Part shown: positions 61,699-64,000 of the stretch, one piece after another
Layout of the letters: each line of letters opens with the position of its first letter
Position numbering within the stretch: the first letter of the stretch is position 1
Assembly (NCBI RefSeq): GCF_037151175.1
Contig: NZ_JBBCOR010000011.1
Coordinates: 1-64,000, forward strand
Length of the DNA stretch: 64,000 bases
Source: Asaia sp003994335
Lineage (GTDB): Bacteria > Pseudomonadota > Alphaproteobacteria > Acetobacterales > Acetobacteraceae
Direction of reading: 5' to 3'
The notes under the pieces: generated by a model
Databases searched by the model: none
Told to the model about the DNA's origin: nothing
The model's input: only the letters and a program-made list of their open reading frames with translations
Program-made: the position numbers and the translations under genes

Positions 61699-63309
61699 AT
61701 GGCACAGCAAGAATACGATGCGGATGTCATCGTGGTGGGATCGGGCGTCATCGGGAGCCTCGCCGCGCATCACCTCGCTCGCAATGGCAAGTCGGTCATC
61801 ATTCTCGAGGCGGGCACACATGTGCCGCGATGGAAGATTCTCGACAGTTTCCGTGAGTGCGGCAATGTCAGCACCGATGCGGGCAATCGTAACCAGCCAT
61901 ATCCCAACGAACCCTGGGCACCGAGTTCCTTCGTGCCGGACTACATTACCAATCATGGGCCTATCGATTATGTGCCCGGCATGCTGCGCATGGTGGGAGG
62001 CACCACCTGGCATTGGGGCGGCGCGTGCTGGCGTCTGCTCCCCAATGATTTTCGTCTGAAAACGCTTTACGGCGTGGGGCGTGACTGGCCCATCGCCTAT
62101 GAGGATCTGGAGCCGTATTATCACCAGGCCGAGATCGAGATGGGGGTATCGGGTGATGATGCCGCCGATTACAGCGGCAAGGGCGGTGCCCCTTATCCTC
62201 CTCGTCAGGCGCCTTATCCTGTCAGGCCGCAGGCTCTTGGATATTTCAGCCAGCGCTTTCGTGACCGGGTGGCGATCGGGGGATATCCGTTCACCTATCA
62301 GCCCAATGGGCGCGCCACCGATCCCTATGAGGATCGGCCTGCCTGCGTAGGGAACAATAATTGCTCGCCCATCTGCCCCATCGGTGCGCAATACAGCGGC
62401 GACCGGCATGTGACAAAGGCCGAACGTGCCGGGGCGAAGCTGATCAGCGATGCGACGGTCTATCGCCTCGAAAAGACCCCGGATGGCCGGCGTATCGCCG
62501 CGGTGCATTATTACACGCCCCAGAAACGTTCCATTCGCCTGACCGCGCGCATGGTTCTGGTTGCGGCCCATGCGCTCGAGACGCCACGCCTCATGCTGCT
62601 ATCCGATGTGGGGAATTCGTCCGGCATGGTCGGCCGCAATCTCATGGACCATAACGCCTTTTCCCTCGCCATGATTGCAGATGAGCCTATGTGGTCGGGG
62701 CGCGGCCCTGTGCAACAGGGCGATGTGCTCAAATGGCGCGATGGCGATTTTCGCAGCAGGCACGGATGCATCCGCCATGAGGTCGGCAATTTCGTCGGGA
62801 ATGTCCAGATCACGGAAAGGCTCATCTCACAGGGGATCATCGGTCCGGAACTGGATGCGAAAATCCGGCATATGGCTGCGCGCTGGGTCTTCATGGATTC
62901 GAATATCGAAATGCTGCCCGAGCCTACGAACCGGATGAGCCTGAGCGCGACCAAACGGGACTTCTATGGTCTGCCGCTCATGGATATCCATTACGATGTG
63001 AATGATTATGCCCGCGCTGCCGGGGCAGTGATCAAGGAGGATTACGCAAACTTCCTGCGCCTGCTGGGCGGGGAGATTTTCGATCAGAATCTGACAATCT
63101 GGGAAAATCGCGATCACCCCATGGGGACCGTCATCATGGGTAGCGATCCGCGCGACTCCGTGGTGACCCATGAGGGGCGCAGTCATGACCACGATAATCT
63201 CTTCATTGCGACGACAGGACTCATGCCCGCCGCTTCGGTCGTTAATCCGACCCTGACGGGCTGTGCGCTGTCCCTCCGTTCGGCCGCTATCATGCTGAAG
63301 GAGATCTGA
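61699..63309 (+). CDS. GMC-family FAD dehydrogenase, catalytic subunit of a membrane-bound sugar/polyol dehydrogenase
   Basis: 536 aa. FAD-binding VIVVGSGVIGSLAAHHLA with ILEAG at residues 10-40; GGTTWHWGGACWRL in the middle; a Cys cluster CVGNNNCSPICPIGA that in related FAD-glucose dehydrogenases holds a 3Fe-4S centre; and the C-terminal catalytic His/Asn block (HPMGTVIMG, NPTLTGCALS). There is no signal peptide of its own; export relies on the Tat signal of the small subunit. Seven bases separate it from that gene. The three-gene order small-large-cytochrome fits SldSLC of acetic acid bacteria, but the exact substrate is uncertain. Confidence 0.9.
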   Translation: MAQQEYDADVIVVGSGVIGSLAAHHLARNGKSVIILEAGTHVPRWKILDSFRECGNVSTDAGNRNQPYPNEPWAPSSFVPDYITNHGPIDYVPGMLRMVGGTTWHWGGACWRLLPNDFRLKTLYGVGRDWPIAYEDLEPYYHQAEIEMGVSGDDAADYSGKGGAPYPPRQAPYPVRPQALGYFSQRFRDRVAIGGYPFTYQPNGRATDPYEDRPACVGNNNCSPICPIGAQYSGDRHVTKAERAGAKLISDATVYRLEKTPDGRRIAAVHYYTPQKRSIRLTARMVLVAAHALETPRLMLLSDVGNSSGMVGRNLMDHNAFSLAMIADEPMWSGRGPVQQGDVLKWRDGDFRSRHGCIRHEVGNFVGNVQITERLISQGIIGPELDAKIRHMAARWVFMDSNIEMLPEPTNRMSLSATKRDFYGLPLMDIHYDVNDYARAAGAVIKEDYANFLRLLGGEIFDQNLTIWENRDHPMGTVIMGSDPRDSVVTHEGRSHDHDNLFIATTGLMPAASVVNPTLTGCALSLRSAAIMLKEI

Positions 63310-63312
63310 GTC

Positions 63313-64000
63313 ATGGCGTCTCTCCGCTTTGCACCATCCCGCCTTATTTCTCCTCTCACCAATATTTTTCGTCTGGGTCTGGGTCTGGTCGGCCTCGTCG
63401 CGTTCCCTACTCCGGCACAGGCCGATGATCGCGCTGTGCTCGACCGGGGGGCCTATCTCGCCCGCGCTGCCGATTGCGTGGCCTGCCACACGAAGCCCGG
63501 CGGCGCCCCCTTCGCGGGTGGCTATGGCATCCAGTCTCCCATGGGGGTGATCTATTCGAGCAATATCACGCCCTCCCTGACGCATGGTATCGGCGGCTGG
63601 TCCGAGGCGGCCTTCTCCCGCGCCTTGCGCGAGGGCGTTTCGGTCAGTGGCAGGCGTCTTTATCCGGCGATGCCTTATGATTCCTATGCTGGCATGACCG
63701 ATGCGGATATCCACGCTCTTTATGTCTATCTGGGCAGTGCGGTTGCACCGGTCGAGACATCCGGGGGGCCGGTCACCGCGCTACGCTTTCCCTATAACAT
63801 GCGGAGCCTCATGCGTGTCTGGAACTGGCTCTATCTCGATTCCAGGCGCTTCGAGCCTCACCCTGGGGAAACGACCGAACAGGCGAGAGGGCGCTATCTG
63901 GTCGAGGCCGTTGCCCATTGCGGCACCTGCCACACGCCGCGCAATTTCATGATGGCAGCGAAATCAGGCCATAAGCTCGAGGGCGCTCGGGTTGGCGGAT
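63313..64000 (+). CDS. Multiheme cytochrome c subunit, cut by the window edge
   Basis: Open from ATG 63313 to the window end (229 codons seen). A signal peptide ends near PAQA. Two CxxCH heme sites are visible, Cys55-Cys58-His59 (DCVACH) and Cys203-Cys206-His207 (HCGTCH); a third is usual downstream. The protein would anchor the dehydrogenase in the membrane and pass electrons to ubiquinone. Three bases after the GMC gene, it is the third gene of the operon. Confidence 0.9.
   Translation, partial: MASLRFAPSRLISPLTNIFRLGLGLVGLVAFPTPAQADDRAVLDRGAYLARAADCVACHTKPGGAPFAGGYGIQSPMGVIYSSNITPSLTHGIGGWSEAAFSRALREGVSVSGRRLYPAMPYDSYAGMTDADIHALYVYLGSAVAPVETSGGPVTALRFPYNMRSLMRVWNWLYLDSRRFEPHPGETTEQARGRYLVEAVAHCGTCHTPRNFMMAAKSGHKLEGARVGG

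Overview
The window reads as a chromosomal stretch of an acetic acid bacterium (Acetobacteraceae), most likely Asaia, Gluconobacter or a close relative. This is inferred from: a three-subunit sorbitol-dehydrogenase-type FAD enzyme (Tat-exported small subunit, GMC flavoprotein, cytochrome c) at the right edge; a Hint-domain surface protein of the type common in this family; many TonB receptors; polyol and inositol catabolism; and GC-rich coding. No species call can be made from sequence alone. All functions below are read from motifs and family resemblance; nothing was searched.

Left part (1-20 kb): a truncated IS5-type transposase tail, an SDR, a TTG-started AIDA-repeat/Hint surface protein, a DEDDh exonuclease, a queE-queC-queD queuosine-precursor operon, a lipoprotein with two retropepsin motifs, an exported class II cyclic-nucleotide phosphodiesterase, a Wzm/Wzt-type polysaccharide ABC exporter, tRNA-Asp, a secreted PI-PLC-like phospholipase divergent from a TonB receptor, a methyltransferase, a UDG-fold protein, a GNAT, and a ThDP decarboxylase divergent from an Lrp/AsnC regulator.

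Middle (20-43 kb): a pentitol-type cluster (SDR + transketolase divergent from a RbtT/DalT-type permease, sharing a repeat-rich 534 bp control region); a TonB receptor whose reading frame carries an in-frame TAA right after the signal peptide; then a long leftward run (LysR, fused substrate-binding/permease protein, ABC ATPase, TonB receptor, TIM-barrel isomerase, 2OG-Fe(II) oxygenase, class II aldolase) that looks like a complete outer-membrane-to-catabolism system for an unidentified small molecule, with a divergent DDAH-like hydrolase, a GhrA-type dehydrogenase and a GT25 enzyme; then a chemoreceptor.

Right part (43-64 kb): a complete-looking myo-inositol operon (iolC-iolD-iolE-iolB-iolG, transporter, second Gfo/Idh/MocA dehydrogenase, tautomerase, TIM-barrel isomerase) divergent from an RpiR-type regulator, with three copies of a GAATGWAYRTTC motif between them; an ECF sigma factor with a single-TM partner and a periplasmic metal-sensor-like protein; catalase; an exported tyrosine phosphatase; a LacI regulator divergent from the sorbitol-dehydrogenase-type operon, whose cytochrome gene runs off the window.

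The most promising leads are the orphan uptake/catabolism cluster at 29.3-39.9 kb, the interrupted TonB receptor at 26 kb, the inositol operator set, the Asp-to-Glu change in the transketolase cofactor motif, and the two-DTGA lipoprotein.
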